From: Solirubrobacteraceae bacterium
GTDB taxonomy: Bacteria; Actinomycetota; Thermoleophilia; Solirubrobacterales; Solirubrobacteraceae
Assembly: GCA_016462625.1 (NCBI GenBank)
Contig: JAEMSV010000002.1
Span: forward strand, 62,001-126,000
DNA: 64,000 bases
Direction: 5' to 3'
Position numbers and translations under genes: made by a program. Position 1 is the stretch's first letter; each line of letters begins with the position of its first letter. The notes under the pieces were generated by a model. The model worked only from the letters and a program-made list of their open reading frames with translations. It was not told the origin of the DNA and searched no databases. Below, piece by piece: positions 1 through 8,265 of this stretch.

Positions 1-1
1 G

Positions 2-775
2 CGGCTGCGAATGATGGCGGTCGTCCCCGTGATGCTGAAGCGGATGCTCGACGTGCCGCTCGATGTCGCGGCGACATACGACCGCGCGTCTCTGGAGATC
101 GTGCTCAGCGGCGCCGCGCCGCTCGACCCGGTGCTCGCCGATCGCACGCTGCGGGCGTGGGGACCGATCCTCTACAACGGCTACGGCTCGAGCGAGGCGG
201 GCGTCGCGACGCTGGCCACCCCGGAGGACCTGCACGACGACCCGAGCAGCGTCGGGCGGCCGGTCCTGGGCACGACCATCCGCATCCTCGACGACGACCA
301 CCAGCAGCTGCCGCCGAGCGTGACGGGCCACGTGTTCGTCGACAGCTCACTCGCCTTCGACGGGTACACCGGCGAGGAGGGGCGGGGGCGCAAGGCGGTC
401 GTCGACGGGATGGTGGCGACCGGCGACATGGGCCACCTCGACATCCACGGGCGGCTGTCGATCAGCGGCCGCGAGGACGACATGATCCTGTCGGGCGGCG
501 AGAACGTGTACCCGCAGGAGATCGAGGACGTGCTGCACGAGCACGAGGGGATCGCCGACGTCGCCGTGCTCGGCGTGCACGACCCGGAGTTCGGCCAGCG
601 GCTCGCCGCCTACGTCGTCTGCGAGGAGGGCGAGTTCCTCGGCGAGGAGGAGATCAGGTCGTTCGTGCGCGAGCGGCTCGCCCGGTACAAGGTGCCCCGT
701 GACGTGGTGTTCATCGACGAGCTCCCGCGCACCGCGACGGGCAAGGTCCGCCGCCGGGCGCTACCCGGGCCCTGA
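2..775 (+). CDS. Acyl-CoA synthetase (AMP-binding family), C-terminal part, 5'-truncated
   Basis: This is the C-terminal ~257 residues of an ANL-superfamily ligase that activates a carboxylic (probably fatty) acid to an acyl-adenylate and then an acyl-CoA. The reading frame is open from the window edge, so the start lies outside. Visible motifs are GYGSSEAG (the A5 region, adenine/substrate pocket), TGDMGHLD followed by GRLSISGREDDMI and GGENVYPQEIE (the hinge and mobile C-terminal domain, A7-A8), and RTATGKVRRR near the end, which carries the catalytic A10 lysine. The stop lies 15 bp inside the convergent esterase gene, so the two 3' ends overlap. Substrate cannot be read from this fragment; medium/long-chain fatty acids are the commonest family choice (inference). 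Confidence 0.9.
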   Translation, partial: RLRMMAVVPVMLKRMLDVPLDVAATYDRASLEIVLSGAAPLDPVLADRTLRAWGPILYNGYGSSEAGVATLATPEDLHDDPSSVGRPVLGTTIRILDDDHQQLPPSVTGHVFVDSSLAFDGYTGEEGRGRKAVVDGMVATGDMGHLDIHGRLSISGREDDMILSGGENVYPQEIEDVLHEHEGIADVAVLGVHDPEFGQRLAAYVVCEEGEFLGEEEIRSFVRERLARYKVPRDVVFIDELPRTATGKVRRRALPGP

Positions 776-1693
776 CACGAAGCCGGGCAGCCACGTCCGC
801 AGGTCGCGCTGCCAGTACGGCCAAGAGTGCGTGCCGTTGCCGTAGGCGAACCACTCGTGGCCGATCCCGAGCGTGAGCAGGCGGCGCCGCAGCGACCAGG
901 TCGTCGCGTGCATCTGCTGCTCGACGACGTCGCCGATCGAGTCCTTGTCGAACGGCCCCGGACGGCCGTTGCCGACCGCGAGGAACAGCCGGGTGTAGCG
1001 CAGGTGCTCGGCGAGGTCGACGGGGTTGTGCGCGCGCCAGACGGGCTTCTGCCGCCGCGGATCTCCGAACGGGCCCAGCGGGTTGCCGCTGATCGCGCCG
1101 GCCTCGGCGGTGATCGTCAGCTGGGTCGGCCAGCTCCCGACGATGTCGACCGCGCCCGAGAAGCTCGCCGCCCACCCGAACACGTCCGGGTTGCGCGCCG
1201 CGTAGCTCATCGCGCCGAAGCCACCCATCGAGAGGCCGGCGATCCCGCGGCGGCTGCGGTCGGCGACCGTGCGGTACGTCGTGTCGACCCACGGCACGAG
1301 CTCGTCGACGTGGAAGGTCTCCCACTGCGGGCGCCCGTCCTTGCCCGCGCTGCGCCAGTCGGTGAACCAGCCGTCGGCGCCGCCTTCGGGCATGACGACG
1401 ATGACCTCCTGGCCCTTCGTGATCCCGACGACGTCGCCCCGGTTGATCCAGTCGCGGTAGTGGCCGAGCCCACCGTGCAGGAGGTAGAGCACGGGGTAGC
1501 GCCGCTCGGGGTGCGCCGCGTAGCCGTCCGGCAGCAGGACGAGCGCTTTGCCGGGCCTTCGCAGGGACGACGTCGAGAACGCGACCTCCTGCAGCCGGTC
1601 GGTCAGCTGGGTGCGGCCGGTCATCTCCAGCGCGTCGGCCGGCGCGGCGAGCACGAGCGCCGCGGCAAGCAGACCGAGCGCGAGGCGCCTCAT
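761..1693 (-). CDS. Secreted esterase, antigen 85/esterase D-like alpha/beta-hydrolase
   Basis: A 310-residue protein with a cleavable signal peptide (residues 1-21, arginines then an Ala/Leu core ending ADA), so it probably acts outside the membrane. The core fits the putative-esterase family (PF00756): LLHGGLGHYRDW oxyanion region, nucleophile elbow GLSMGGFG with Ser155, and a C-terminal GNGTHSWPYW segment supplying the catalytic His. The longer upstream frame is rejected because the chosen ATG begins the signal peptide and overlaps the stop of the TetR gene in an ATGA arrangement, giving translational coupling. Together with that TetR gene it forms a two-gene operon. The natural ester or acyl-transfer substrate is unknown; mycolyltransferase activity is not implied. 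Confidence 0.85.
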   Translation of the reverse strand: MRRLALGLLAAALVLAAPADALEMTGRTQLTDRLQEVAFSTSSLRRPGKALVLLPDGYAAHPERRYPVLYLLHGGLGHYRDWINRGDVVGITKGQEVIVVMPEGGADGWFTDWRSAGKDGRPQWETFHVDELVPWVDTTYRTVADRSRRGIAGLSMGGFGAMSYAARNPDVFGWAASFSGAVDIVGSWPTQLTITAEAGAISGNPLGPFGDPRRQKPVWRAHNPVDLAEHLRYTRLFLAVGNGRPGPFDKDSIGDVVEQQMHATTWSLRRRLLTLGIGHEWFAYGNGTHSWPYWQRDLRTWLPGFVSGPG

Positions 1694-2304
1694 CCGACAA
1701 GCGCCATCCTGTGCGCGAGCTCGATGATCGGTCCCCGCAGCGCGGGCAGCTCGTGCGTGCGGCCGGCCCCCACGCGGTCGGTGACAAGCGAGCTGACCGC
1801 CGCGACGAACGCCTCGCACGCGAACCGGTCCTCCTCGCCGGCGTCCACCATCTCGGCGACGAGATCGACGAACCCGCCGCGGAGCACCGACCGGCGCTCG
1901 AGCGCCTTCGGGCCGACCGCGTAGATCTCGATCAGGCAGGTGCGCGCGAAGGCCGGGTCGTCGGCGAGGACGCCAAGGTAGGCCGCGATGACGCGCTCGA
2001 GCGATTCGCCCTCGAGCTCGTCACCCTCTTCGCGCTCGCGCATGGCGCGCTGGATCGAGCCGACCCCGGCGTCGTACGCGGCGAGGAAGCAGTCCTCCTT
2101 GTCGCGGAAGTGCTCGTAGAAGCTCTCGCGGGACACCCGTGCGCGGCGCAGCACCTCGGCCACGGACGTGTGCACGTAGCCCTTCTCGGCAACGGCCTCG
2201 GCCATCCCCCGGACGAGCCGGCGGCGCTGCGAGCTCACGACGGTCTCGCGGCTGAGGCGGTGCCGCCCCCGGGGAAGCGGCGCGGTGTCGGCGGACGTCG
2301 CCAT
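1690..2304 (-). CDS. TetR/AcrR-family transcriptional regulator
   Basis: A 204-residue regulator. The N-terminal helix-turn-helix (about residues 20-65) reads VAEVLRRARVSRESFYEHFRDKEDCF, typical of TetR proteins; the rest is an all-helical ligand/dimer domain. It is transcribed away from the SDR gene and towards the secreted esterase, whose ATG overlaps its stop (ATGA). Two palindromes of the form CGAACA-N4-TGTTCG lie between its start and the SDR gene, which is the usual layout for autoregulation plus control of a divergent enzyme. The ligand is unknown; a hydrophobic acyl or steroid-like compound would suit the neighbouring ligase, SDR and esterase (inference). Confidence 0.9.
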   Translation of the reverse strand: MATSADTAPLPRGRHRLSRETVVSSQRRRLVRGMAEAVAEKGYVHTSVAEVLRRARVSRESFYEHFRDKEDCFLAAYDAGVGSIQRAMREREEGDELEGESLERVIAAYLGVLADDPAFARTCLIEIYAVGPKALERRSVLRGGFVDLVAEMVDAGEEDRFACEAFVAAVSSLVTDRVGAGRTHELPALRGPIIELAHRMALVG

Positions 2305-2323
2305 GCCGGGACCGTATCAGTTT

Positions 2324-2360
2324 GCGAACACTAATGTTCGCCACGAACACGAATGTTCGC
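2324..2360. promoter_or_regulatory. Tandem palindromic operators in the TetR/SDR divergent region
   Basis: Site 1 at 2324-2341 is GCGAACA-CTAA-TGTTCGC and site 2 at 2344-2359 is CGAACA-CGAA-TGTTCG. The half-sites are identical and the centres are about 20 bp apart, so two dimers could bind on nearly the same DNA face. Position between the TetR start (2304) and the SDR start (2421) supports regulation of both genes. Seen directly; the binding protein is inferred from adjacency. Confidence 0.7.
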
Positions 2361-2420
2361 CATGGTCGCCGCCGCGCCGTCCCACCGGCCAGTCAGGCGA
2401 CCGGTAACGTTCGCGCCACG

Positions 2421-3335
2421 ATGTCGCTCATTCCGTCTCGCCGTTCCCTGACCGCCATCCCCGACCGCGTCGCGCGGCTCGTGACCCACGGTCACGTCCG
2501 CGTCAGCGACGACGAGCTCCGTGCCGGCGTCGAGGGCAAGACCGTCCTGCTGACCGGTGCTTCGTTCGGCATCGGCGAGGCGACCGCGCGGCGGCTCGTC
2601 GACGCCGGCGCGACGGCGCTGCTGGTCGCCCGCACCGAGGACCGGCTCCGGGAGCTCACCGACGAGCTGAACGCCGGCGACGCGGATGGCACGGCCGTCG
2701 CGCTGCCGCTGGACCTGACCGACTTCGACGCGGTCGGCGCACTCGCCGAGAGCGTCATCGCGGAGTACGGCGCCCCCGACGTCCTCGTCAACAACGCAGG
2801 CCGCTCGATCCACCGCTCCATCGCCGAGTCCCGCTTCCACGACTTCCAGCGAACGATCGACATCAACTACCTCGCCCCGGTGCGGCTGACGCTCGGCCTG
2901 CTTCCGGCGATGCGCGAACGCGGCTCGGGCCACCTCGTCAACACCTCGACGTGGGGCGTCTACGGCATGCCGATCGCGCCGGCGTGGTCGGCGTACCTGT
3001 CGTCGAAGGCGGCGTTCGACACGTGGGTGCGGTGCGTCGCGCAGGAGGTCCGCTCCGAGGGCATCACCGCGACGACCGTGCACATGGGGCTCGTCCGCAC
3101 GCGCATGGCGTCGTCGGCCGTGACGAAGGGCATGCCCGCGATGACCCCCGACGAGGCCGCGCACATCATGTGCCAGGCCATCGTGAAGAAGCCGCGGATC
3201 GCGGGCCCGTGGTGGCTCGGCCCGGCCGACCTCGTCACGAACCAGGTCTTCCGCGGCCCGACCGACGCCGTCCACAGCCGGGTGTTCGCCGAGAGCGAGA
3301 AGCGCAACTGGGGGATGGGCGGCTACCCGGGCTAG
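2421..3335 (+). CDS. Short-chain dehydrogenase/reductase
   Basis: A 304-residue SDR that should reduce or oxidise a carbonyl/alcohol using NAD(P)H. The cofactor motif TGASFGIGE lies near residue 47, followed by NNAG and the catalytic YLSSK (Y-x-x-x-K) with a serine upstream (NTSTWGVYG). A ~40-residue N-terminal extension precedes the Rossmann fold. The start at 2421 was chosen because an upstream in-frame ATG at 2322 would put the tandem operators inside the coding region. The C terminus ends GMGGYPG and shows no membrane anchor. It is probably repressed by the divergent TetR protein. Substrate is unknown; the neighbouring ligase suggests lipid metabolism (inference). Confidence 0.85.
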   Translation: MSLIPSRRSLTAIPDRVARLVTHGHVRVSDDELRAGVEGKTVLLTGASFGIGEATARRLVDAGATALLVARTEDRLRELTDELNAGDADGTAVALPLDLTDFDAVGALAESVIAEYGAPDVLVNNAGRSIHRSIAESRFHDFQRTIDINYLAPVRLTLGLLPAMRERGSGHLVNTSTWGVYGMPIAPAWSAYLSSKAAFDTWVRCVAQEVRSEGITATTVHMGLVRTRMASSAVTKGMPAMTPDEAAHIMCQAIVKKPRIAGPWWLGPADLVTNQVFRGPTDAVHSRVFAESEKRNWGMGGYPG

Positions 3336-3360
3336 CGCTCGGGCAGCACGCCACGCTCGG

Positions 3361-3398
3361 CGTCAGATCGGCGTTGCTATAGCGACGTCGATCTGACG
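3361..3398. terminator. Bidirectional hairpin terminator between SDR and ileS
   Basis: Perfect 10-bp arms CGTCAGATCG (3361-3370) and CGATCTGACG (3389-3398) enclose a second near-palindrome centred on GCTATAGC. It fills the 64-bp gap between two convergent genes. There is no T-tract on either strand. A similar nested hairpin with a CTATAG-like core occurs at 19406-19451 and at 43266-43310. Confidence 0.65.
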
Positions 3399-3399
3399 C

Positions 3400-6300
3400 T
3401 CAGGCCTTGGTGACGGCGATCGTCAGCTCGCGGCCTTCGATCTTCGCCGTCGCGCCGGTCTGGCCACCGTCAAACGACACGCTCGTCGCGAGCGTCTCAC
3501 CCGCCACGTACGCCTCGTGCGCGCGGATCGCGTCGAGCAGCTCGGCGTCACCGCCGAGCGCGAGCGCGATCCGGTCCTCGACCGCCAGGCCGGAGTCCTT
3601 GCGCTCGTTCTGGATCGCGCGGACCGCGTCGCGGGCGAGGCCCTCGCGGTGCAGCTCGTCGTCGAGCGTCAGGTCCAGCGCGACCGCGTGCGAGCCCTCG
3701 CGCTCGAGCTGGTAGCCCTCCAGCGGCTGCATCGCCAGCGCGAGGTCCTTCTCGAAGAGCGTGTGGTCCTTGCCCTCGATGCTGATCCCGATGCCGCCCC
3801 CGCCGCGCAGCGCGCTGGCGACCGCGACCGGGTCGAGCGCGGCGACCGCGGCGGCGACCTGCGGCATCGCCTTTCCGAACGTCGGGCCGAGCGCGCGGTA
3901 GTTCGGCTTGACCTCGTACGAGCCGAGCTCGTCGGCCTCCTCGACGAAGCGCAGCTCCTTGACGTTCAGCTCGTCCTGCACGACGTCGGCGAGCCGCTCG
4001 ATCGCGGTGCGCTCGCGGCCGGCGGCGACAACGACGGCCTCGCGCAACGGCTGGCGGATCTTGATCTTCGCGGCGCCGCGCGCGGCCAGGCCGAGGCGGA
4101 CGGTCTCCCGCGCGATCGTCATCGCGAACTCGAGGTCCTCGTCGCGCGCCGACGCGTCGGCGACCGGGAAGTCCGTGAGGTGGACCGACGGCTCGGAGCC
4201 GTCGAGCTGCTCGTAGATCTCGTCGGCGATGAACGGCGTGAACGGCGCCAGCAGCTTCGACACGTCGAGCAGCACGTCGCGCAGGGTCGCGAGCGCGGCC
4301 GGGTCGCCCTCCCAGAAGCGGCGGCGCGAGCGGCGGACGTACCAGTTGGAGAGATCGTCGACGAACTCGGCGATCGCGCGGCCGGCGAACGTCGCGTCGT
4401 ACTCCTCGAGGCGATCGGTGACCTCGGCGGTCGTGGCAGCGAGCCGCGAGCGGATCCAGCGATCGAGGTCGGTCTCCTCGCCCGCGTGCGTGCCGGGCTG
4501 CCAGTCGCTCGCGTTGGCGTAGAGGCTGAAGAACCCGTACGTGTTCCACAGCTGCCGCAGGAAGAGCCGGACACCCTCGCCGACCGCCTCCATGCTGAAG
4601 CGGTAGCCGTCCCACGGCTGCTTGCTCGTGAAGAAGTACCACCGCAGCGCGTCGGCGCCGAAGCGGTCGAGCGGCTCCCAGGGGACGACGATGTTCCCCT
4701 TGGACTTGCTCATCTTCTGGCCCTCCTCATCGAGGATGAGGCCGAGGCAGACGACGTTGTCGTAGGGGTTCTCGTCGCGCAGCAGCACGCTGACGGCGAG
4801 CAGGGAGTAGAACCAGCCGCGGGTCTGGTCGAGCGCCTCGCAGACGAAGTCCGCGTGGGCGTGCTTCTCGTACTCCTCGACGTTCGTGTGCGGCGCACCC
4901 CACTGCGCGAACGGCATGGCGCCGGAGTCGAACCAGACGTCGATGACCTCGGGAACCCGGGTCGCGGTCTTCCCCGTGGTCGGTGACGGGAAGGTGATGT
5001 CGTCGACGAACGGGCGGTGCGGGTCGTCGAGCTTGGTCCCACTCAGCTCCTCGAGCTCGGCCAGCGAGCCGACGACCGTGATCGAGCCCTCCTCGCAGCG
5101 CCAGACCGGCAGCGGCGTGCCCCAGTAGCGCTCACGGGACAGCGCCCAATCGACGTTGTTCGAGAGCCAGTCACCGAAGCGTCCGTGCTTGATGTGCGGC
5201 GGGTGCCAGCCGACCTGCTCGTTGGCGTCGAGGAGGTTCTGCCGCAGCTGGCTGGTCTTGATGTACCAGGACGGCTTGGCGTAGTACAGGAGCGGCGTGC
5301 CGCAGCGCCAGCAGTGCGGGTAGGAGTGCTCGTACTCCTCGGTGCGCAGCAGCTTGCCGCGGCGGGTCAGCTCATCGATGAGGTCGCGGTCGGCGTCCTT
5401 GACGAAGCGGCCGGCGTACTTGCCGATGCGCTCGTCGTACGTGCCGGCCAGGGTAACTGGATTTACTACCGTGAGCCCGTACTGCAGACCCAGTTGGTAG
5501 TCGTCCTCGCCGAACGCGATCGCCGTGTGGACGATGCCCGTGCCGTCGTCGGCCGTGACGAAATCGGCAAGCAGGATCGTGTGGCCGCGCTCGCCGTAGT
5601 CCTGGGCCTTGAGGTACGGGAACGGCGGCTCGTAGCGCACGCCGTCGAGCGCAGCGCCGGGGAAGCGGTCGATGATCTGCGCGCCGTCGCCGAGCACCTT
5701 CTCGACGAGCGACTCGGCGAGGATCACCGGCGCCTCGAGCGCTCCGGTCTTCGCGCGCACGTATGTGAGCTCGGGGTGCACCGCGGCTGCGGCGTTCGAC
5801 ACGAGGGTCCACGGCGTCGTCGTCCACGCGAGCAGCTCGTCGCCACGCTGCGCGGGCCCGCCGTCCTCGATGACGGGGAAGCGGACGTAGACCGACGGGT
5901 CCACGACGTCCTTGTAGCCCTGGGCGACCTCGTGGCTGGAGAGCGCGGTCCCGCAGCGCGGGCAGTACGGCACGACGCGATGGCCCTCGTAGAGGAGGTC
6001 CTTCTCGTGGATCGTCTTCAGCGCGGCCCAGACCGACTCGACGTACGACGCGTCCATCGTCCGGTACGCCTCGTCGAGGTCGACCCAGAACCCGATCCGC
6101 TCGGTGAGCCGGTCCCAGTCCTCGAGGAACTCGGAGACGCTCGCACGGCACTTCGCGTTGAACTCCGCGATGCCGTACTCCTCGATCTCCGACTTGTTCG
6201 TGATCCCGAGCTGCTGCTCGACGGCGATCTCGACGGGAAGGCCGTGGCAGTCCCAGCCGCCCTTGCGCGTGACGTGCTTGCCGCGCATCGTGTGGAACCG

Positions 6301-6510
6301 GGGGAAGATGTCCTTGAAGACGCGGCTCAGCACGTGGTGCGTGCCGGGCCGCCCGTTGGCCGTAGGCGGGCCTTCCCAGAAGACGTACTCGGGCGCGCCC
6401 TCGCGGCGGCGCATCGACTCCTGGAAGACGTCGCGTTCCTTCCAGCGCTTCAGGACCTCCTGCTCGAGGTCGGGGAAGGACTGGCTGGGATCGACGGGCT
6501 GAAAGGACAC
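3400..6510 (-). CDS. ileS: Isoleucyl-tRNA synthetase, type 2 (eukaryote-like)
   Basis: A 1036-residue class I aminoacyl-tRNA synthetase that charges tRNA-Ile with isoleucine and edits valine. The HIGH-equivalent is PGTHH in TANGRPGTHHVL, the editing (CP1) domain follows, and the KMSKS loop is at residues 599-603. The RKGGWDCHGLPVE segment and PTANGRPGTHH wording are those of the second IleS type shared with eukaryotes and mupirocin-tolerant bacteria (family knowledge). The start is GTG, which places SFQPVDPSQSF at the N terminus as in homologs. The 82-bp upstream gap is too short for a T-box. A TAGAAT hexamer about 10 bp upstream of the GTG suggests a near-leaderless message. Confidence 0.97.
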   Translation of the reverse strand: MSFQPVDPSQSFPDLEQEVLKRWKERDVFQESMRRREGAPEYVFWEGPPTANGRPGTHHVLSRVFKDIFPRFHTMRGKHVTRKGGWDCHGLPVEIAVEQQLGITNKSEIEEYGIAEFNAKCRASVSEFLEDWDRLTERIGFWVDLDEAYRTMDASYVESVWAALKTIHEKDLLYEGHRVVPYCPRCGTALSSHEVAQGYKDVVDPSVYVRFPVIEDGGPAQRGDELLAWTTTPWTLVSNAAAAVHPELTYVRAKTGALEAPVILAESLVEKVLGDGAQIIDRFPGAALDGVRYEPPFPYLKAQDYGERGHTILLADFVTADDGTGIVHTAIAFGEDDYQLGLQYGLTVVNPVTLAGTYDERIGKYAGRFVKDADRDLIDELTRRGKLLRTEEYEHSYPHCWRCGTPLLYYAKPSWYIKTSQLRQNLLDANEQVGWHPPHIKHGRFGDWLSNNVDWALSRERYWGTPLPVWRCEEGSITVVGSLAELEELSGTKLDDPHRPFVDDITFPSPTTGKTATRVPEVIDVWFDSGAMPFAQWGAPHTNVEEYEKHAHADFVCEALDQTRGWFYSLLAVSVLLRDENPYDNVVCLGLILDEEGQKMSKSKGNIVVPWEPLDRFGADALRWYFFTSKQPWDGYRFSMEAVGEGVRLFLRQLWNTYGFFSLYANASDWQPGTHAGEETDLDRWIRSRLAATTAEVTDRLEEYDATFAGRAIAEFVDDLSNWYVRRSRRRFWEGDPAALATLRDVLLDVSKLLAPFTPFIADEIYEQLDGSEPSVHLTDFPVADASARDEDLEFAMTIARETVRLGLAARGAAKIKIRQPLREAVVVAAGRERTAIERLADVVQDELNVKELRFVEEADELGSYEVKPNYRALGPTFGKAMPQVAAAVAALDPVAVASALRGGGGIGISIEGKDHTLFEKDLALAMQPLEGYQLEREGSHAVALDLTLDDELHREGLARDAVRAIQNERKDSGLAVEDRIALALGGDAELLDAIRAHEAYVAGETLATSVSFDGGQTGATAKIEGRELTIAVTKA

Positions 6511-6519
6511 GGGCGGGTG

Positions 6520-6565
6520 ATTCTAGGTCGCTGTGTCACGAACCCGACACAACGGCCCGTGACAC
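6520..6565. promoter_or_regulatory. Divergent ileS/propeller promoter region with inverted repeat
   Basis: On the minus strand a TAGAAT hexamer (6525-6520) sits about 10 bp before the ileS GTG, fitting a -10 box of a leaderless transcript. An inverted repeat GTGTCACG (6533-6540) / CGTGACAC (6558-6565) lies just upstream. I see no good -35 box. The gap is shared with the divergent secreted-protein gene at 6593. Function of the repeat is unknown. Confidence 0.35.
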
Positions 6566-6592
6566 GGGACGCCCATGCGCGGTTGAACGGGT

Positions 6593-8263
6593 ATGCGCTC
6601 TTCACGCCTCACCGCCATCACGGCAGCGGCCTTCGCCCTCGCCACGCCGGCCGCCGCACTGGCGGCGCCCGGCGACACCACCCTGGTCAGCCGCGCGTCC
6701 GGCCCCGCCGGGGCGATCGCCAGCGACAGCGTCTTCTACGCCCAGCTCAGCGGCGATGCCTCGACCGTCGCCTTCGCCACCGAGGCCGAGAACCTCTCCG
6801 GCTTTGACGACGACGGCTCCGCGGATGTGTTCGCCCGCAGCCTCGCCACCGCGACCACCAGCCTCATCAGCGCCGGCGAGAACCCGGTCCCGTTCTCCCC
6901 CGACGTCGGCGGCGACGACAGCTCCGGCAGCCCCGCCATCAACGGCGACGGCCGCTTCGTCGCGTTCTCGTCGGGCGCCACCAACTTCAGCGACGACGAC
7001 GAGGACACCGCCCACGACGTCTTCGTCCGCGACCGCCTCACCGGCGAGACCGAGCTGGTCAGCCGCGACGACGGGGAGAACGGTGACCCCGCCGACGCCG
7101 ACTCGCACCGTCCCTCGATCAGCGCCGACGGCCGCTTCGTCGCGTTCGAGTCCGAGGCGACCAACCTGAGCAACGCCGACGAGGACGGCTCCACCGACAT
7201 CTTCGTCCGCGACCGGCAGCTGCACCAGACGACCCTCATCTCGCACCGCAACCTCAACGGAGGCGACGACGACTCGACCCACGCGACGATCAGCCCCGAC
7301 GGTGACACGATCGCCTTCTACTCCCAGGCGACGAACCTCGCGGACAACGACCAGGACGCCATCAACGACGTCTTCGTCGGCAGCATCGACCACGGGACGA
7401 CCGAGCTCATCAGCCGGTCGACCTTCGGCAACGCCGCGAACGCCGGGCCGAACACCTCCGCCGCGCTCGCCCTGAGCGCGGACGGAAACCGCGTCGCGTT
7501 CATCAGCGACGCGTCGAACCTCGCGCCCGGCGACGGCCCGAGCGTCGACGTCTTCATCCGGGACCGCGCCGCGCAGACGACGACCCTCGGCTCCCCCGGC
7601 AACGCCCAGTCGTTCCTGCCCTCGCTCAGCGCGGACGGGACGAAGCTCGCGTTCCACAGCTACGCCGACAACCTCCACCCCGACGACCCGGACGGCACCA
7701 GCGACGTCTTCGTCCGCGACCTGACGACCGGCGAGACCAGCCTCGAGAGCCGGACCAGCGCCGGCGTGAAGGGCGACGGGCCGTCGTCCTCGGTCACGAT
7801 CAGCGCCGACGGGAAGACCATCGCGTTCCGCTCGACCGCGGCGAACCTCGGCGCCCTGTTCGGCGGGCAGACGTTCGTCCGCGAGCTGCCGCAGCCCGCC
7901 GCGCCGGCCGGGCCCGCCGGCCCCACGGGTCAGCCGTCCGGCGATCCGGGCACGACCCCGTCCACCGGTGCGACGACGACGCCCAAGCCGAAGCTCCGCA
8001 AGGCCGGACGCCTCGCCCTCGGCAAGACCGGCAGCCGCTGCATCTCCAAGAAGCGGCTGAGGCTCCGCCTCAAGCTCGTCGGCGCGACACCTGGCGTGAA
8101 GATCGTCCGCGTGCAGGTCCGCGTCGGCGAGCGCACGCTGCGGTTCAAGGGGACGAAGCCGGTCGTCCGCAAGCTCAACCGCACCCCGAAGACGATCCGG
8201 ATCACCGCCACGACGAGCCTCGGCACGAAGGTGACGCTGAAGAAGCGCTTCCGCGGCTGCTGA
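6593..8263 (+). CDS. Secreted beta-propeller protein (TolB/WD40-like PD40 repeats)
   Basis: A 556-residue exported protein. Residues 1-25 form a signal peptide (RSSRLTAI then an Ala-rich core ending ALAAP). About seven repeats follow, each with a blade signature of the type SADGRFVAFxSxATN ... D-V-F-V-R-D, which fits a PD40/TolB-like propeller. DDDG, DDDEDT and DEDGS runs in the loops may bind calcium (inference). A Pro/Gly/Thr-rich linker near residues 435-465 leads to a basic C-terminal domain of about 90 residues bounded by two cysteines (RCISKK and FRGC), which may form a disulphide. Such proteins are usually of unknown function; a cell-surface binding role is plausible. No enzymatic residues recognised. 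Confidence 0.85.
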   Translation: MRSSRLTAITAAAFALATPAAALAAPGDTTLVSRASGPAGAIASDSVFYAQLSGDASTVAFATEAENLSGFDDDGSADVFARSLATATTSLISAGENPVPFSPDVGGDDSSGSPAINGDGRFVAFSSGATNFSDDDEDTAHDVFVRDRLTGETELVSRDDGENGDPADADSHRPSISADGRFVAFESEATNLSNADEDGSTDIFVRDRQLHQTTLISHRNLNGGDDDSTHATISPDGDTIAFYSQATNLADNDQDAINDVFVGSIDHGTTELISRSTFGNAANAGPNTSAALALSADGNRVAFISDASNLAPGDGPSVDVFIRDRAAQTTTLGSPGNAQSFLPSLSADGTKLAFHSYADNLHPDDPDGTSDVFVRDLTTGETSLESRTSAGVKGDGPSSSVTISADGKTIAFRSTAANLGALFGGQTFVRELPQPAAPAGPAGPTGQPSGDPGTTPSTGATTTPKPKLRKAGRLALGKTGSRCISKKRLRLRLKLVGATPGVKIVRVQVRVGERTLRFKGTKPVVRKLNRTPKTIRITATTSLGTKVTLKKRFRGC

Positions 8264-8265
8264 CC

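Noticed and set aside
6511..6592. T-box leader for ileS
   Set aside because: Actinobacterial ileS often has a T-box, but the gap is only 82 bp and no specifier or antisequestor element is visible.
5017..6807. Long plus-strand open frame opposite ileS
   Set aside because: It has no domain sense, is Arg/Val/Leu-rich as expected for the complement of a high-GC gene, and lies wholly over a certain synthetase gene.
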